Positions 10,001 to 18,712 of a stretch of DNA of 64,000 bases are shown in pieces. How positions within the stretch are numbered: the stretch's first letter is position 1; the number at the start of each line of letters is the position of its first letter. The translations under genes and the position numbers were made by a program. Source of the stretch: Planctomycetota bacterium (GTDB taxonomy: Bacteria; Planctomycetota; GCA-2746535); contig NVWA01000017.1 of the NCBI GenBank assembly GCA_002746535.1, positions 62,001 through 126,000 on the forward strand, read 5' to 3'. The notes under the pieces were generated by a model, which searched no databases, had not been told where the DNA came from, and worked only from the letters and a program-made list of their open reading frames with translations.

Positions 10001-10792
10001 ATCAATTTGTAATCGTTGTTTGATTTTATGTCCTGCATCTTCAGTTTTATAGGTAATCACGATATTAGGTGGCATTTCCCCAATGATCTTTGCACGTATG
10101 GTAAAGGTTTCACCTTGAGGAATTTTTGGCGTAAAAGCATCACCACGTTCAATAAGTACCTTACTTTGTGGGTTTTCTAATTTAATGGTAGTATGATGAG
10201 GCCATGGTTTAGTTGAAAAAGGATTTAATAATCGAATAGATCCTATTTTTAAATAATCTAATAAAGGTATTGTTAATAGAATGAAAAATAGACAACAAAA
10301 TGCTGCAGCACCAAACCAGCGAGTCATGGCAGGTCCACCAAATACTTGCCCAACCTCTTTGTTTAAATTCTGGCTCAAGGCCTCTTTCGAAGCACTTATC
10401 ATGGCTAAACCATTCTCGTTATCCGTTTCTTGAATGGATTCTCCTTTTTCGAGCTCCATAAGGTCTAACAAGCCACTTTCTGAACGTTGTCTATCCAAAT
10501 AATTCAGTACATCCTGATCATCCCAATGTTCTTTTAAGGGCCTTAGGATTGTAAAGTAGAATAAAGAAAATATAGAACTCCAGAAAATAAGAGCTGGAAC
10601 AAGACGTATACCTGCAGGAAAATGAAGCCACCAATCTAAACTAAATAAAACCAACAACAATAATATGACCAAGACCAACAGTCGAGATATGCCAAGTAGC
10701 AAAATACCTTTTTTTATACGTCTACGAAAGGATTTGATAACCCCCTTAAGCATATTGTTCGACGACTCGTTTGTTTTCTCAGTTTTCATCAA
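7067..10792 (-). CDS. Large membrane-anchored coiled-coil protein (DUF4175-like)
   Basis: A 1241-residue protein. Transmembrane segments lie at residues about 30-50, 58-80 and 167-187, followed by a periplasmic part with Ig-like strands (about 195-530) and a long, charged, helical region (about 540-1200) containing an acidic low-complexity stretch near 880-905. The N-terminal layout matches the DUF4175-type proteins that accompany DUF58/VWA operons in Planctomycetes, Verrucomicrobia and Lentisphaerae. No enzymatic motif is visible, so a scaffold role is the simplest reading. It overlaps the NPCBM gene by four bases and starts one base after the end of the alpha-toroid gene. The family name is from memory of the architecture and should be tested by profile search. 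Confidence 0.7.
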   Translation of the reverse strand: MMKTEKTNESSNNMLKGVIKSFRRRIKKGILLLGISRLLVLVILLLLVLFSLDWWLHFPAGIRLVPALIFWSSIFSLFYFTILRPLKEHWDDQDVLNYLDRQRSESGLLDLMELEKGESIQETDNENGLAMISASKEALSQNLNKEVGQVFGGPAMTRWFGAAAFCCLFFILLTIPLLDYLKIGSIRLLNPFSTKPWPHHTTIKLENPQSKVLIERGDAFTPKIPQGETFTIRAKIIGEMPPNIVITYKTEDAGHKIKQRLQIDEKGFVTYTFDEVNSKVSFWLTGGDYETLEYTIDITRRPRLKEIMAHYEFPPYAGLPKKSERSGDLSGIEGTKVRLEFLANMELSKAFFLYYKEGESKPQREELVLNKPDRFQKEFLLADEGEYVIELHSSDGYRENKAERYTVKVSPDDPPKPRILEPGQNVEGTSRISIKIRLEVLDDYGLEKVEFFYRFGKGDFKVLSDLITGPITIKGKRCEATFDWDLSRMDFGAKKGILEYYILAKDLNPTGRGVTESEHYKVKILSPAEYQQQLLYTAKTILTEAILAEKNQRLAYFASRKWKKSGTGKEDDGVWNEMFRLQESSIRAVEALSIRLEEFVSSYTRNRMSREFMSARLAQVGSLLTKVKVDMHPNINTGLKETIPRTAEQAINATLKKKRMEVLGRIQNTKNGMKMAALCLQRMLRQLYDWQDLQSAALSSVRIFERQKEVTGLTDKIADKFIGKKIYDLNDKDQKYVLFIGKQQRSIYDAESALEKQLRVLWFKAEIQGRKSVLAPLASAFSYLRDKRVGFRLQKAANLIDNNQADSIIKDQKEATAVLETVKLGLEAAGQKLEKLPPIKISDLLKEPEPEKLEKKEGDEEDDEEIVMADPTKMKIMDMENDDPLSQSIRQLLTVFEEVLSRTRYLGKVKKENMPRHLRLKLGRSAERSSQGFAILEKSLAMKAQLEKHLPVKERLERLKGELQVLKKILSAGHIVGLALGWQEDVVATLKDILQYIARQTAISDKQNEHVEQKGIDPFGRPYVLHDKNLENVVVILRNLDEIVLIRREAFRLVERSVLVKSAPAELKKISRLRRGILAKRENRVKEITNSIQSLVKKIEDKQRPAVKGVLQDTESIKELKLSLADQSKDETNKKLFKNQLAFLETAITALRDLMDARGEVPEEEGTKEEVVANEEIAEMSEEEYAKMNSPAELKKKLSKASHLPANLRDRLLIALDQPFPEKYRDVLTAYIISCLEEPKP

Positions 10793-10793
10793 T

Positions 10794-11924
10794 TTATCTT
10801 TCGTAAATAGGCAGGTAACCTAAAGGAGCTTGGAGAGTAATGACAGCAAAAGCTGTTGGATATATTGTATTCTGAAAGTCATCAAAAAATTCCCCGTTCT
10901 TGCGCTGTAAGCTTTTCAAAACGGCAGTACTTTTTTTGAACCATGGCACCCAATATTCATCACCACATGGATACATACCTACAGAAGCAGAAAAAATATT
11001 ATGCACTGCATAACGCCTAGCACCAAGATCTTTTACAGAATACCTTTTAAAATCGAAAGCAATCTCATCACGAGTTATAGCAATAAGTGGATGATCAAGT
11101 CGCCCAGAGCTCATCAACGAAACGATACATTTACCTGCAAGAGCTGGAGAAATTAATCTACCTCCCATGCGATAATGAAATTTGCCATCAGGTTTCGCAC
11201 ATTGATCTATAAGTTTTGTAGCACTTGCTATCGCTTTTTTCGGTACATGAAACCCACACTTTTTGGCTGATCGCAAAACCCAAATTGCTGTGGTAGTCAC
11301 CGAAACATCACTACGACCTTCCTTGGAAGCTAAATATCTCCATCCACCATCTCGACGTTGAGATTGAAATATGACTTGTAATGCCTTGGAGATAACCTTA
11401 CGGAGATGTGGATACCAGGGTGCCTCACCATAAGCATAAATTAAAGCCATACTAGCATAAAGGTGTTCATAGATAGGACTAAATTTTGAAGAGCCAGCAC
11501 CTGCTATAAGGCCACCACTCTTTGCTGATTGTAATAGAAAGCCAATACCTTTATCTAAATTTTTTCCATATTTACCTATACGAGGCCTATCACCTGCGGC
11601 CATAAAGGCCAAACACGCGAGGGAACTCACACCTGTATTATTAGGAAATTGTTTGTCAGACCAACTACCATCCGGTGATTGATTATCAGCTAAATAAGAT
11701 AGCGACATCTGAATCATTTTCTTTACTTCATCCGTCAGGAGATCACGTGATACGTTCGTTCGCTCTAATGGTCGAGGCATCACTAAATAAGCAGGATCAG
11801 GCCCAACAAATACAGCCCCCTTTTCTTTCTCTTTTTCTGCCATCATTTTATTTACGGCATCATCTTCTGCTCCTAGAGAAAATAAGGAGATAAAAAAAAT
11901 TGTAAGAATAAGAAAGTTTTTCAT
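10794..11924 (-). CDS. Secreted alpha-toroid (prenyltransferase/squalene-oxidase repeat) protein
   Basis: I start this at 11924, giving 376 residues, because this ATG opens a signal peptide (K-N-F-L-I-L-T-I-F), has GGAG five bases upstream, and overlaps the upstream stop as ATGA; an in-frame ATG at 11954 would add ten charged residues before the leader. The mature protein has repeats of the squalene-cyclase QW type: QSPDGSW near residue 80, QRRDGGWRYL near 190 and LQRKNGEFF near 340. The acidic D-x-D-D or D-C-T-A-E motifs of true cyclases are absent, so a binding or structural toroid is more likely than terpene chemistry. Such proteins recur in the VWA operons of this superphylum. Confidence 0.8.
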   Translation of the reverse strand: MKNFLILTIFFISLFSLGAEDDAVNKMMAEKEKEKGAVFVGPDPAYLVMPRPLERTNVSRDLLTDEVKKMIQMSLSYLADNQSPDGSWSDKQFPNNTGVSSLACLAFMAAGDRPRIGKYGKNLDKGIGFLLQSAKSGGLIAGAGSSKFSPIYEHLYASMALIYAYGEAPWYPHLRKVISKALQVIFQSQRRDGGWRYLASKEGRSDVSVTTTAIWVLRSAKKCGFHVPKKAIASATKLIDQCAKPDGKFHYRMGGRLISPALAGKCIVSLMSSGRLDHPLIAITRDEIAFDFKRYSVKDLGARRYAVHNIFSASVGMYPCGDEYWVPWFKKSTAVLKSLQRKNGEFFDDFQNTIYPTAFAVITLQAPLGYLPIYER

Positions 11925-14221
11925 AACAGTCTCCATTTTTTTCTTAATGCCCATTCAAAGGATGCTAATAATAAAAACAAAATTAAAATCGTAATACTAT
12001 CCCAAACCTCTTCGATACGTTCTTTTCGGATTATTTGTGGTTCTGTGGAAATTTTTGAAGGTAATTCATTTAGCGTCGACATCTCTCTGTAAGAATAGAA
12101 TTCCCCTCCGGTACTTTCTGCTAAGGCCTTCATTCCTTCCAAATCAGCACGAGTATCTACCTGTTCTAAAGAACGCATATTAACGGTAAAGCTGTGCTTA
12201 ATTTCAAATAGAGGTTTCGCCTCAGAGTCTGAATTAGGAGCTATTTGTCGTACTTTTGTCAATATCTGACCAACATTACGGGCAACGGTGAAACCCTCGA
12301 ACAAAGGTGCCTTGCCTGATTGTCGCAAGGTGACCATCAAGGAATCACCTTTAGCCCCTGCCACAGAAGCGAAGATCGGCTGCCCTTTTAGTTGGACAAG
12401 TAAAGCCGGATCAAGAATACGTAACATAAGCCTAATTCTTTCTCCAGGAGCATAGAGCTGTTTGTCTGAGGAGAGAGATACTTGTTTTTGCATACCCTTA
12501 AGACGCGTTTCACCCAAATAGCGGATTGCACGAGTCCATAATCGGTCATAGTCATAACTACCATAGGGGAAACGCCAACGCCAAAGACTAGAGATACCAA
12601 GATAAAGTACAGCTCCTTCACCATATCGATGTATGGCCATTGCAGTTTGGGGTTCATTTTCATTTTTATTTTCTAATAATGAAACGGCTCCGGGTTTTAG
12701 ATTGAGTACTGGGTGAATCCAATAAAATTTTGGAAGCGTATCCCAGATTTTTGCATTTAATTTAGGGTCTGTTGCCAAGAAGAGAATAGGGTGTGCCATT
12801 CCTGATGGTGTGAGGCTTAATGTTATAGGTTTATTTAATATTTTATCATAATCAGGAAAACGAGTTTTCTCTATTTCTACTGGTAGAAGTTGACGCATTT
12901 TAGCCGAATGAACTTGTAGTAACCGAGATAGGCCAAAATTTCGCCCAGCAATAACCATCAATCCCCCACCTTTATTGACCAAGTGTTCCAAACCTGACTC
13001 TTGTTGAGGAGTAAACTTTGTGGGATCTATATCAGATAATAAAACGACATCATAGGCTTCCCACTCCTTAGTTGTTTTAGGTAATCTTTCAATGGAATGA
13101 TTCCCTTGTTGAACATAGTTGATATCAGAGTTTTGTAAAAAAGTACTCATATCAATAATAGGGTCCCTTAGTAAGGCTGGAACCAAATAGTGATACTCCC
13201 GATTTGGTTCCCCTGCAATCAGTAAAACCCTAAGGGTACGCTTGACTACTTTAACTACTATTTCAGCTTCATTATTTGTTTCATCAATTTCATCTTCTAG
13301 TATAGGTAAAATCACTTTGTAACGACGTTCACCTTCCACAGTTGGAATGGTATGTAAGGGGATACTGTTTTCCCCCCTCTTCAATTTTACTTTTCGCTTT
13401 AATATTGTTTTCCCTTCTTCCTGAAGCTCAATCTCTATTCTTAAAGGATCTTCGATTTGATTAATGATGCGCAAATGTAAAGATAAAACATCACCAAGAC
13501 TGGCATCAGGCGGTGCATTAACTTCCTCTAAAGATAGATCTCGCAAGGGGAATTCAGAACCAAAAGTAAGGGTGTGAATTTTCACATCTCCTTGAAGCGC
13601 AATTTTTTGGATTTCTTCCAATTTACGTCCACCTGTCTGACGGCCATCGGAAAGTATGCAGATACTAGCAATGCGACGTTGTTGTAAATCACTCATTAGA
13701 TCTCCCAAAGCATCTCCAATATGAGTATAGGTGCCCTCCGTTGGTATAGAATCTCCAAGTGTCTCCCCTTCTGCTATGTCTTTCTTATATTGAAGCATAT
13801 CAGAAAAGGTATAAAGCTTAAGGTCGTGAGTCTTGCTGATGGAAGGGGCTAATAATTTAATGGCTGATTCTGCCGCATCAATACGTCTGCGAGTTGCCTT
13901 AGGTCGACCATTGATAAGAGGATTTGTACGCTCTGCTGGGTAGTTCATGCTTGTCGAATTATCTATTAAAAAAGCCACAACTGGTTGCTTTTCTTCTATA
14001 AGTACTATTTTAACTGCCGGACGGGCAATCATTGCTAAAACTAATAAAATCAAAAAGACACGTATGGAATTAAGAATGAGCCTCTGACGAAAAGTAATCA
14101 GACGGCCTTCTATTCGATAGACCCATGTAAGAAAAAAGAAAAGACCCACAGCCAAGGTAAAAAGAAGAGCAACCATTAGGTCCCCAGCTATAAATCTTGG
14201 TATATTCATCAAGGAAAACAT
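11921..14221 (-). CDS. VWA-domain membrane protein with glutamine-amidotransferase-like region
   Basis: A 766-residue protein. Two transmembrane helices lie at residues about 12-33 and 45-68. A von Willebrand A domain follows, with a complete MIDAS metal site (D-N-S-T-S in FLIDNSTSMN near residue 85), then a class I glutamine-amidotransferase-like fold around residues 330-480 (VNKGGGLMVIAG) without an obvious catalytic Cys. A last transmembrane helix near 740-757 ends in basic residues, so the bulk faces the periplasm. The ATG at 14221 shares one base with the previous stop (TAATG) and has GGAGA seven bases upstream. With the BatA-like partner it should form the membrane part of the operon's complex. 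Confidence 0.85.
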   Translation of the reverse strand: MFSLMNIPRFIAGDLMVALLFTLAVGLFFFLTWVYRIEGRLITFRQRLILNSIRVFLILLVLAMIARPAVKIVLIEEKQPVVAFLIDNSTSMNYPAERTNPLINGRPKATRRRIDAAESAIKLLAPSISKTHDLKLYTFSDMLQYKKDIAEGETLGDSIPTEGTYTHIGDALGDLMSDLQQRRIASICILSDGRQTGGRKLEEIQKIALQGDVKIHTLTFGSEFPLRDLSLEEVNAPPDASLGDVLSLHLRIINQIEDPLRIEIELQEEGKTILKRKVKLKRGENSIPLHTIPTVEGERRYKVILPILEDEIDETNNEAEIVVKVVKRTLRVLLIAGEPNREYHYLVPALLRDPIIDMSTFLQNSDINYVQQGNHSIERLPKTTKEWEAYDVVLLSDIDPTKFTPQQESGLEHLVNKGGGLMVIAGRNFGLSRLLQVHSAKMRQLLPVEIEKTRFPDYDKILNKPITLSLTPSGMAHPILFLATDPKLNAKIWDTLPKFYWIHPVLNLKPGAVSLLENKNENEPQTAMAIHRYGEGAVLYLGISSLWRWRFPYGSYDYDRLWTRAIRYLGETRLKGMQKQVSLSSDKQLYAPGERIRLMLRILDPALLVQLKGQPIFASVAGAKGDSLMVTLRQSGKAPLFEGFTVARNVGQILTKVRQIAPNSDSEAKPLFEIKHSFTVNMRSLEQVDTRADLEGMKALAESTGGEFYSYREMSTLNELPSKISTEPQIIRKERIEEVWDSITILILFLLLASFEWALRKKWRLL

Positions 14222-16413
14222 TATGAATTCTCCTTAGAAATAGTCGTTTTAATACCAGAAGAGGAGTTAGTTAGTGTTTGTAATCCTTGGCCACGGCGAA
14301 GACCAAAACGAGCTGCTAGGAAAGATTCTGTAATAAGCAGAATAACTAATCCCCATAAGATGCCGAAAGCCAAATCAGTTAGAGCTTTCCCTTCTGATTT
14401 TCTGAAAAGTGTATCATCATCAGGGGCAATCCAAGTTAAAGAAGCACCACCTAGGGAACCTCGAATTTCATCTTCCGATAATCGTGCAAGATCTGATTCT
14501 TCATCAGATGCATTGACCACAAATCGTCGTCGTTTCATTACCTCTGGTATGGTATCAATGACATATTCACCATTTCTTGAAGTATTTTCAAAACGAACTT
14601 TCAGTGGTGAATCAATTTCAGATGAATATTTTTTTGGTGTAAGTCGTTCTCGCATTCTTCCTGGTCCGTTCAAAAGTAAGTGTTGAGCGGAAACAAGAAC
14701 AGGTTCTTCGAAACGTTCCCCAATGTTTAAGTTAACTCCCTTATCAGGATTCCCAATGAGATAACGCAAAAGATCTTGAAAAAATGTCACGTAAACGGGA
14801 TCACCTGCAAAAAGATTCCAATTTATACCCGCAGTCGTACCAATATAGACACAACTTCCTCTACCAGTTTTCTTGGCAATGATCAATGGCATCATTTCTT
14901 CTCCTACTTGAGCGTGAGCCAGTACATCTACACCTTCCATTAAAGATTCGCCTTTTTTTAGTGCTATAGGCCATATTCGTCCTAATGGTATAGCATTGGT
15001 TAGTGTCGTAAAACTTGCAGCCAAAGGATGGCTAGAGGCGGTAAAACTAATACTACCTTTTGTTAAGTCTCGAGATTTAGAATCTAACTTATAGGGTAAA
15101 ACTCCATTCCCGTCCTTATATAAATGCTGATTGTAGTGATAAGCGTTGATGTCTCCTCCAAAAACGATAAGTCCTCCTCCGTCACGAACAAAGTTGTTTA
15201 GCTTAGCTGCAAGAGATTTATCTAGATCCTCTGTTGCTGAGAGTGCGATAATAGAGTACTCATGAAAGTTTTCATAAACGGCACGACTTGTATTTACGAC
15301 CTTTACTCCAAAAGGTGAAAGTCTATCTTGACCTTTCTTTACAGGAGGATCAATAGCCCGTTGAAAAAACCAGCCATCATGTATACCTTCTTTTTTATCA
15401 AGAAGGAGAACCCGCACATCTTCTGAAACCTTACATAAATAGGAACGTTTATTGTCAGTGGCAAAATTATCCCCTTCTATTTCTATGGTGACTAAGTATT
15501 CGCCAGCTTTAGGAAATCGAAACTCAAAATCTACCCGTCCTGGACCAGTGATTTCACGAGCATTTTTCTTTATCCCATTAACGACAAAATTAACAGGGAT
15601 CTTTAAATCGCCAGGAGGTTTACCTACGATATCCACAGTGCCTTTGAATGATACAAGTCGTCCAACAGCTAAAACTGGATCTATGGGAGCAAATTCTTTC
15701 AGGACTAAGTTGTACTCACCTCCTCCTCCCATATCTATCAGATTCAGTGTTCCTTTATTTGCCAAATCATTCATGGCTGTAGCCGCATCACTGATGGATT
15801 TCTCTGATCGGGCCCATGTTATTTTTTGGAAATCTGAAAATATATAGATTTCAGGATTTTCCAATTTATTCTCCTCAATATACTTCTGTAAAAAAGTTAA
15901 CCCTACCCCTATTGGAGCAGAGCCCGAACTGGATTCCAGAGGTCTTAAACGACCTGCTACGATAGATAAATCAATTTCATTTTCAATTATAGTTTCAACT
16001 CGATGAGTCAGAACAAATAGACTAACTTTTGATCCTTTAGGCAGTGAGCTGATATAATCTGAAGTTTGTCGAGTAGCCGTTTTGAAAGCTGTTGTAACGC
16101 CAACTTGCTGACCCATTGAGGCTGTTCCATCAATAAGAAAAATCATATCTTTGTTCGTACTTACTCCAGTAGTTTCATTATGCAAAACAGGTCTTGCTAC
16201 AGATAAAGCAATTAGCAAACAACCCAAAGCCCTAATAAGTAGAAGGATGCGATTCTGACGACGCATATCTTTCTGCTCTTTTCGTAGAAGCAAATAACGT
16301 AATGTAGGTAAAGAAACTTGTCGTGGGCGACGTCGAAAAAGCCATTCTATGATGAATGGTATAAAGACACCACTAAGACCAATAAGTAATAAAGGGTTTT
16401 GAAAGAGTCCCAA
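14221..16413 (-). CDS. BatA-type VWA membrane protein
   Basis: A 730-residue protein. Residues 1-80 are the BatA/aerotolerance N-terminal double-transmembrane domain (LLLIGLSGVFIPFIIEWLF, then a basic loop and LLLIRALGCLLIALSVARP). The VWA domain starts near residue 90; its MIDAS motif is D-G-T-A-S, with Thr in the first hydroxyl position where Ser is usual but Thr can coordinate metal. Residues about 370-560 are glutamine-amidotransferase-like (FVRDGGGLIVFGG), and a final helix lies near 687-706. BatA proteins work with MoxR ATPases and DUF58 proteins in envelope stress or metal insertion. It begins two bases after the DUF58 stop. No MoxR gene is in the operon. Confidence 0.86.
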   Translation of the reverse strand: MGLFQNPLLLIGLSGVFIPFIIEWLFRRRPRQVSLPTLRYLLLRKEQKDMRRQNRILLLIRALGCLLIALSVARPVLHNETTGVSTNKDMIFLIDGTASMGQQVGVTTAFKTATRQTSDYISSLPKGSKVSLFVLTHRVETIIENEIDLSIVAGRLRPLESSSGSAPIGVGLTFLQKYIEENKLENPEIYIFSDFQKITWARSEKSISDAATAMNDLANKGTLNLIDMGGGGEYNLVLKEFAPIDPVLAVGRLVSFKGTVDIVGKPPGDLKIPVNFVVNGIKKNAREITGPGRVDFEFRFPKAGEYLVTIEIEGDNFATDNKRSYLCKVSEDVRVLLLDKKEGIHDGWFFQRAIDPPVKKGQDRLSPFGVKVVNTSRAVYENFHEYSIIALSATEDLDKSLAAKLNNFVRDGGGLIVFGGDINAYHYNQHLYKDGNGVLPYKLDSKSRDLTKGSISFTASSHPLAASFTTLTNAIPLGRIWPIALKKGESLMEGVDVLAHAQVGEEMMPLIIAKKTGRGSCVYIGTTAGINWNLFAGDPVYVTFFQDLLRYLIGNPDKGVNLNIGERFEEPVLVSAQHLLLNGPGRMRERLTPKKYSSEIDSPLKVRFENTSRNGEYVIDTIPEVMKRRRFVVNASDEESDLARLSEDEIRGSLGGASLTWIAPDDDTLFRKSEGKALTDLAFGILWGLVILLITESFLAARFGLRRGQGLQTLTNSSSGIKTTISKENS

Positions 16414-16415
16414 AT

Positions 16416-17312
16416 TTACACAACCTTTCCCATTCTGGCAACTAAAAATCCTGCGAGAACGTCTTCTAAAGGTTGGTCCGTGGGTAAAATCTCTAAGGGG
16501 TATGCAAAAATGCGACCTATGTCTCTTACTCCTTGGTGGTGCGCTGAACGTTCCTCTAGATATATGTCACGCAAATCGCTAGCGTCACATAATAATTTTT
16601 CATCGCCTTCAACTTCTAAAAATCGAGTTTGACCACTGAAAGGGAAATCACGTTCTGCAGGGTCTTCTACTAACATCAAGATGACATCTTGACCTGAAAA
16701 ATTCAATTGAGATAAACCCTGAGCTAATTTTTGAACATCCATAATAAAATCAGAAATGACAATCGCTATGCCTTTCTTTTTGAACTGACTACCACTTTTA
16801 AGCAAGACAGCATTAAGGTCTGAGTTTTTTCCGGGAGTAATATTCTCCATGGTTTCTACCATATTTAGAAAATGAGAATGAGAACTACGAGGCGGCATGA
16901 TAGTACGCACTTTATCATCAAAGAGGATCAAGCCACAACTGTCTTTCTCTTTTAATAGCATGAATGATAAGGTGGTTGCAAGGGTAGCAGCATAATCATA
17001 CTTAGATATGGATGCATACTCACTTTGATAGAACATCGATTCACTACAATCTAAAAAGATACGACACTCTAGATTTGTCTCAGCTTCAAATTCACGTATA
17101 AAGTATTTGTCTGTTTTAGCGAAGACTTTCCAGTCTAAATGACGTAAATCATCTCCATGAACATATTGGCGGTGTTGCGAAAAGGTAGTGCTCATTCCCC
17201 GCATACGACTTTTGTGCAGGCCAGCTCGCGAACCTTCAACAATCTTTTGACTTTTAAGAGCCATTTGCCGCACACGGCCGCATATCGCTGGATCGAAATA
17301 TTTTTTGCTCAT
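16416..17312 (-). CDS. DUF58-domain protein, first gene of the operon
   Basis: I take the ATG at 17312 (298 residues, M-S-K-K-Y-F); an upstream TTG at 17348 would add twelve residues that do not resemble the family. The N-terminal part has the family signature GDDLRHLDWKVFAKTD (residues about 59-74), followed by a VWA-like core whose metal site reads D-C-S-E-S. The protein is cytoplasmic, with no leader. DUF58 proteins are partners of MoxR AAA ATPases and of BatA-type VWA proteins, and the next gene is exactly such a BatA protein. A candidate promoter lies at 17372-17400. The absence of a MoxR gene upstream, where it is normally found, is the odd feature. Confidence 0.88.
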   Translation of the reverse strand: MSKKYFDPAICGRVRQMALKSQKIVEGSRAGLHKSRMRGMSTTFSQHRQYVHGDDLRHLDWKVFAKTDKYFIREFEAETNLECRIFLDCSESMFYQSEYASISKYDYAATLATTLSFMLLKEKDSCGLILFDDKVRTIMPPRSSHSHFLNMVETMENITPGKNSDLNAVLLKSGSQFKKKGIAIVISDFIMDVQKLAQGLSQLNFSGQDVILMLVEDPAERDFPFSGQTRFLEVEGDEKLLCDASDLRDIYLEERSAHHQGVRDIGRIFAYPLEILPTDQPLEDVLAGFLVARMGKVV

Positions 17313-17371
17313 ATTTTTTATATTATCCAATCTTAAAAAAAGGCACAAATAACTACTGTTAAATGAAGATA

Positions 17372-17400
17372 AATTTATGAGTTAAGATACTCACATTCAA
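17372..17400 (-). promoter_or_regulatory. Candidate sigma-70 promoter of the envelope operon
   Basis: Reading the minus strand, TTGAAT (17400-17395) is followed by 17 bases and TAAATT (17377-17372). Transcription would start about 60 bases before the ATG at 17312. Spacing is ideal and both hexamers keep four of six consensus bases. There is no other gene upstream on this strand within 600 bases, so the operon must start here. Confidence 0.45.
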
Positions 17401-17929
17401 GAAAAACGATGTGAGCTTAAAAGGAAACAAAAGAGCCATTTCCTGAGTTCATCTTGAGTATATATGCCTTATCTGTTAATGCAACCCTAATTTTAAAATG
17501 TTCATTAAGTATCCTAAATTAAATATTACTTTTCCAATCTCAAATTTTGGCTCATCAGAGAATCACCTGTTTTACTTGTCAAAGCATCATTACATTTATA
17601 TAAATGATAGGCATTTCGAGCCTGAGTCTCTGGTCGAAATACATTAGAATTGTTAAAGCTTTATATTCACTGACTATTGCGACTCTTATTATTAACAACT
17701 GCTACCTTCAAATTATCACTATATGGCAGTATGATTAACTATGTTTTATATGCAACCAGATGAAAATATTTGAATCTTTACCATAATGCTTTAAATTCAA
17801 TTTAAAGCACTTTTACTAGTATACATGTTACCTTTAATTAGTTTTTTATTAAATGGTGATATAGGATATTTATTTTATATTATGAATAAAACAAAAACTT
17901 AAGGTTTATGTAACGGAGTTTACTGCTTT
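17401..17929. other. Intergenic region with no recognised gene
   Basis: About 530 bases between two divergently oriented genes. I see no RNA gene, no open frame with a credible start and no strong inverted repeat. It should contain the promoter of the SUKH gene; the run TATTTTATATTATG near 17873 is a possible -10 region but has no convincing -35. Confidence 0.5.
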
Positions 17930-18421
17930 ATGAAACACACTGATTGGTGGATGTCCTTTGATATGAAATACGTCATAGAAAAAATTAAGGGAAGGAAGTC
18001 AAAAATTAAATCAATGATCGGCGAAGCAACTGAAGATCAAATAAGCGAATTGAAAAAACTTACATCAATAACTTTACCAGATGATTATGTAGCGTTTCTC
18101 AAATATTTTGGGAATCAGAAGACAGACCAGATTTCAAAAGATGATGAAAAGGAGTTCTATTTATTTGACTTCTCATTAGGCGCATTAATAAAAGAGTATT
18201 CAAGTAAAAAGAGCACGACAGACTTGGAAGTAATTAAAGATCCTAAAAATAAATCATTGATATTAATTGGAATTCGGCAATTTGGTGAGGAGGTATATCA
18301 TTTGTATTTAAATTGCCTTAATCAAAGTGAAGCGGAAGTTGTACAAATATGTAATTGTGGTGAAAAATGCCGTGAAGATTTAGGAATTAGCTTAAAAGAA
18401 TATGTCGCAACTAATTCATAA
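17930..18421 (+). CDS. SMI1/KNR4 (SUKH) family protein, possible orphan immunity protein
   Basis: A 163-residue cytoplasmic protein. Residues about 33-60 carry the SUKH entry motif (I-S-E-L-K-K-L, then LPDDYVAFLKYFGNQ), followed by the hydrophobic strands typical of the fold and a C-terminal C-N-C-x-E-K-C cluster. SUKH proteins are mostly immunity proteins against polymorphic toxins delivered by contact or type VI/VII routes, though some have housekeeping roles. No toxin, Rhs, LXG or nuclease gene lies nearby, so it is either an orphan immunity gene or has another use. The start could be one of two later in-frame ATGs (17951, 17963); none has a strong ribosome site. Confidence 0.75.
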   Translation: MKHTDWWMSFDMKYVIEKIKGRKSKIKSMIGEATEDQISELKKLTSITLPDDYVAFLKYFGNQKTDQISKDDEKEFYLFDFSLGALIKEYSSKKSTTDLEVIKDPKNKSLILIGIRQFGEEVYHLYLNCLNQSEAEVVQICNCGEKCREDLGISLKEYVATNS

Positions 18422-18464
18422 TGAACAAATAGCCTATTAAGAATTCGATGCACTAGTTAAAAGA

Positions 18465-18671
18465 ATGATTCCGCTGATATTAATCTTTATATTAAAAGAA
18501 AAAGAATCGAAATATGCTCACGTTAACATTGCTGCTGTATCTCGGCACATTTTAGAAAAGAGCATATGTATTTTGGATGGTCATTTTATTATGATATATT
18601 TTACAAAACAAGATGAATTTGTACAAACGCTTGAATATATCAGAAAATGTTCACCCGAATTTAAAAATTAA
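18465..18671 (+). CDS. Doubtful small protein following the SUKH gene
   Basis: A 68-residue frame on the same strand, 43 bases after the SUKH stop, with a hydrophobic N-terminus and a plausible globular C-terminus (FTKQDEFVQTLEYIRKC). It has no clear ribosome site and I recognise no family. It could be a small co-transcribed partner or the remnant of an immunity gene. The frame ends one base into a hairpin repeat, which favours a truncated remnant. Confidence 0.3.
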   Translation: MIPLILIFILKEKESKYAHVNIAAVSRHILEKSICILDGHFIMIYFTKQDEFVQTLEYIRKCSPEFKN

Positions 18672-18704
18672 GAAGTAATTTTAAGGGACAGACCTTTACT
18701 TCTT
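18670..18704. repeat. GGGACAGACC-type hairpin repeat, copy 1
   Basis: A perfect nine-base inverted repeat (AAGAAGTAA at 18670-18678, TTACTTCTT at 18696-18704) encloses a loop containing AAGGGACAGACC. Related elements occur at 21652, 49714 and 51120. It sits between convergent genes, where it could also act as a terminator, but its arms are weak and A/T-rich. Confidence 0.6.
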
Positions 18705-18712
18705 CATCGCCA

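Noticed and set aside
10794-11924. Terpene/hopanoid cyclase
   Set aside because: The repeats match the toroid fold, but the protein is secreted, short, and lacks the catalytic acidic motifs.
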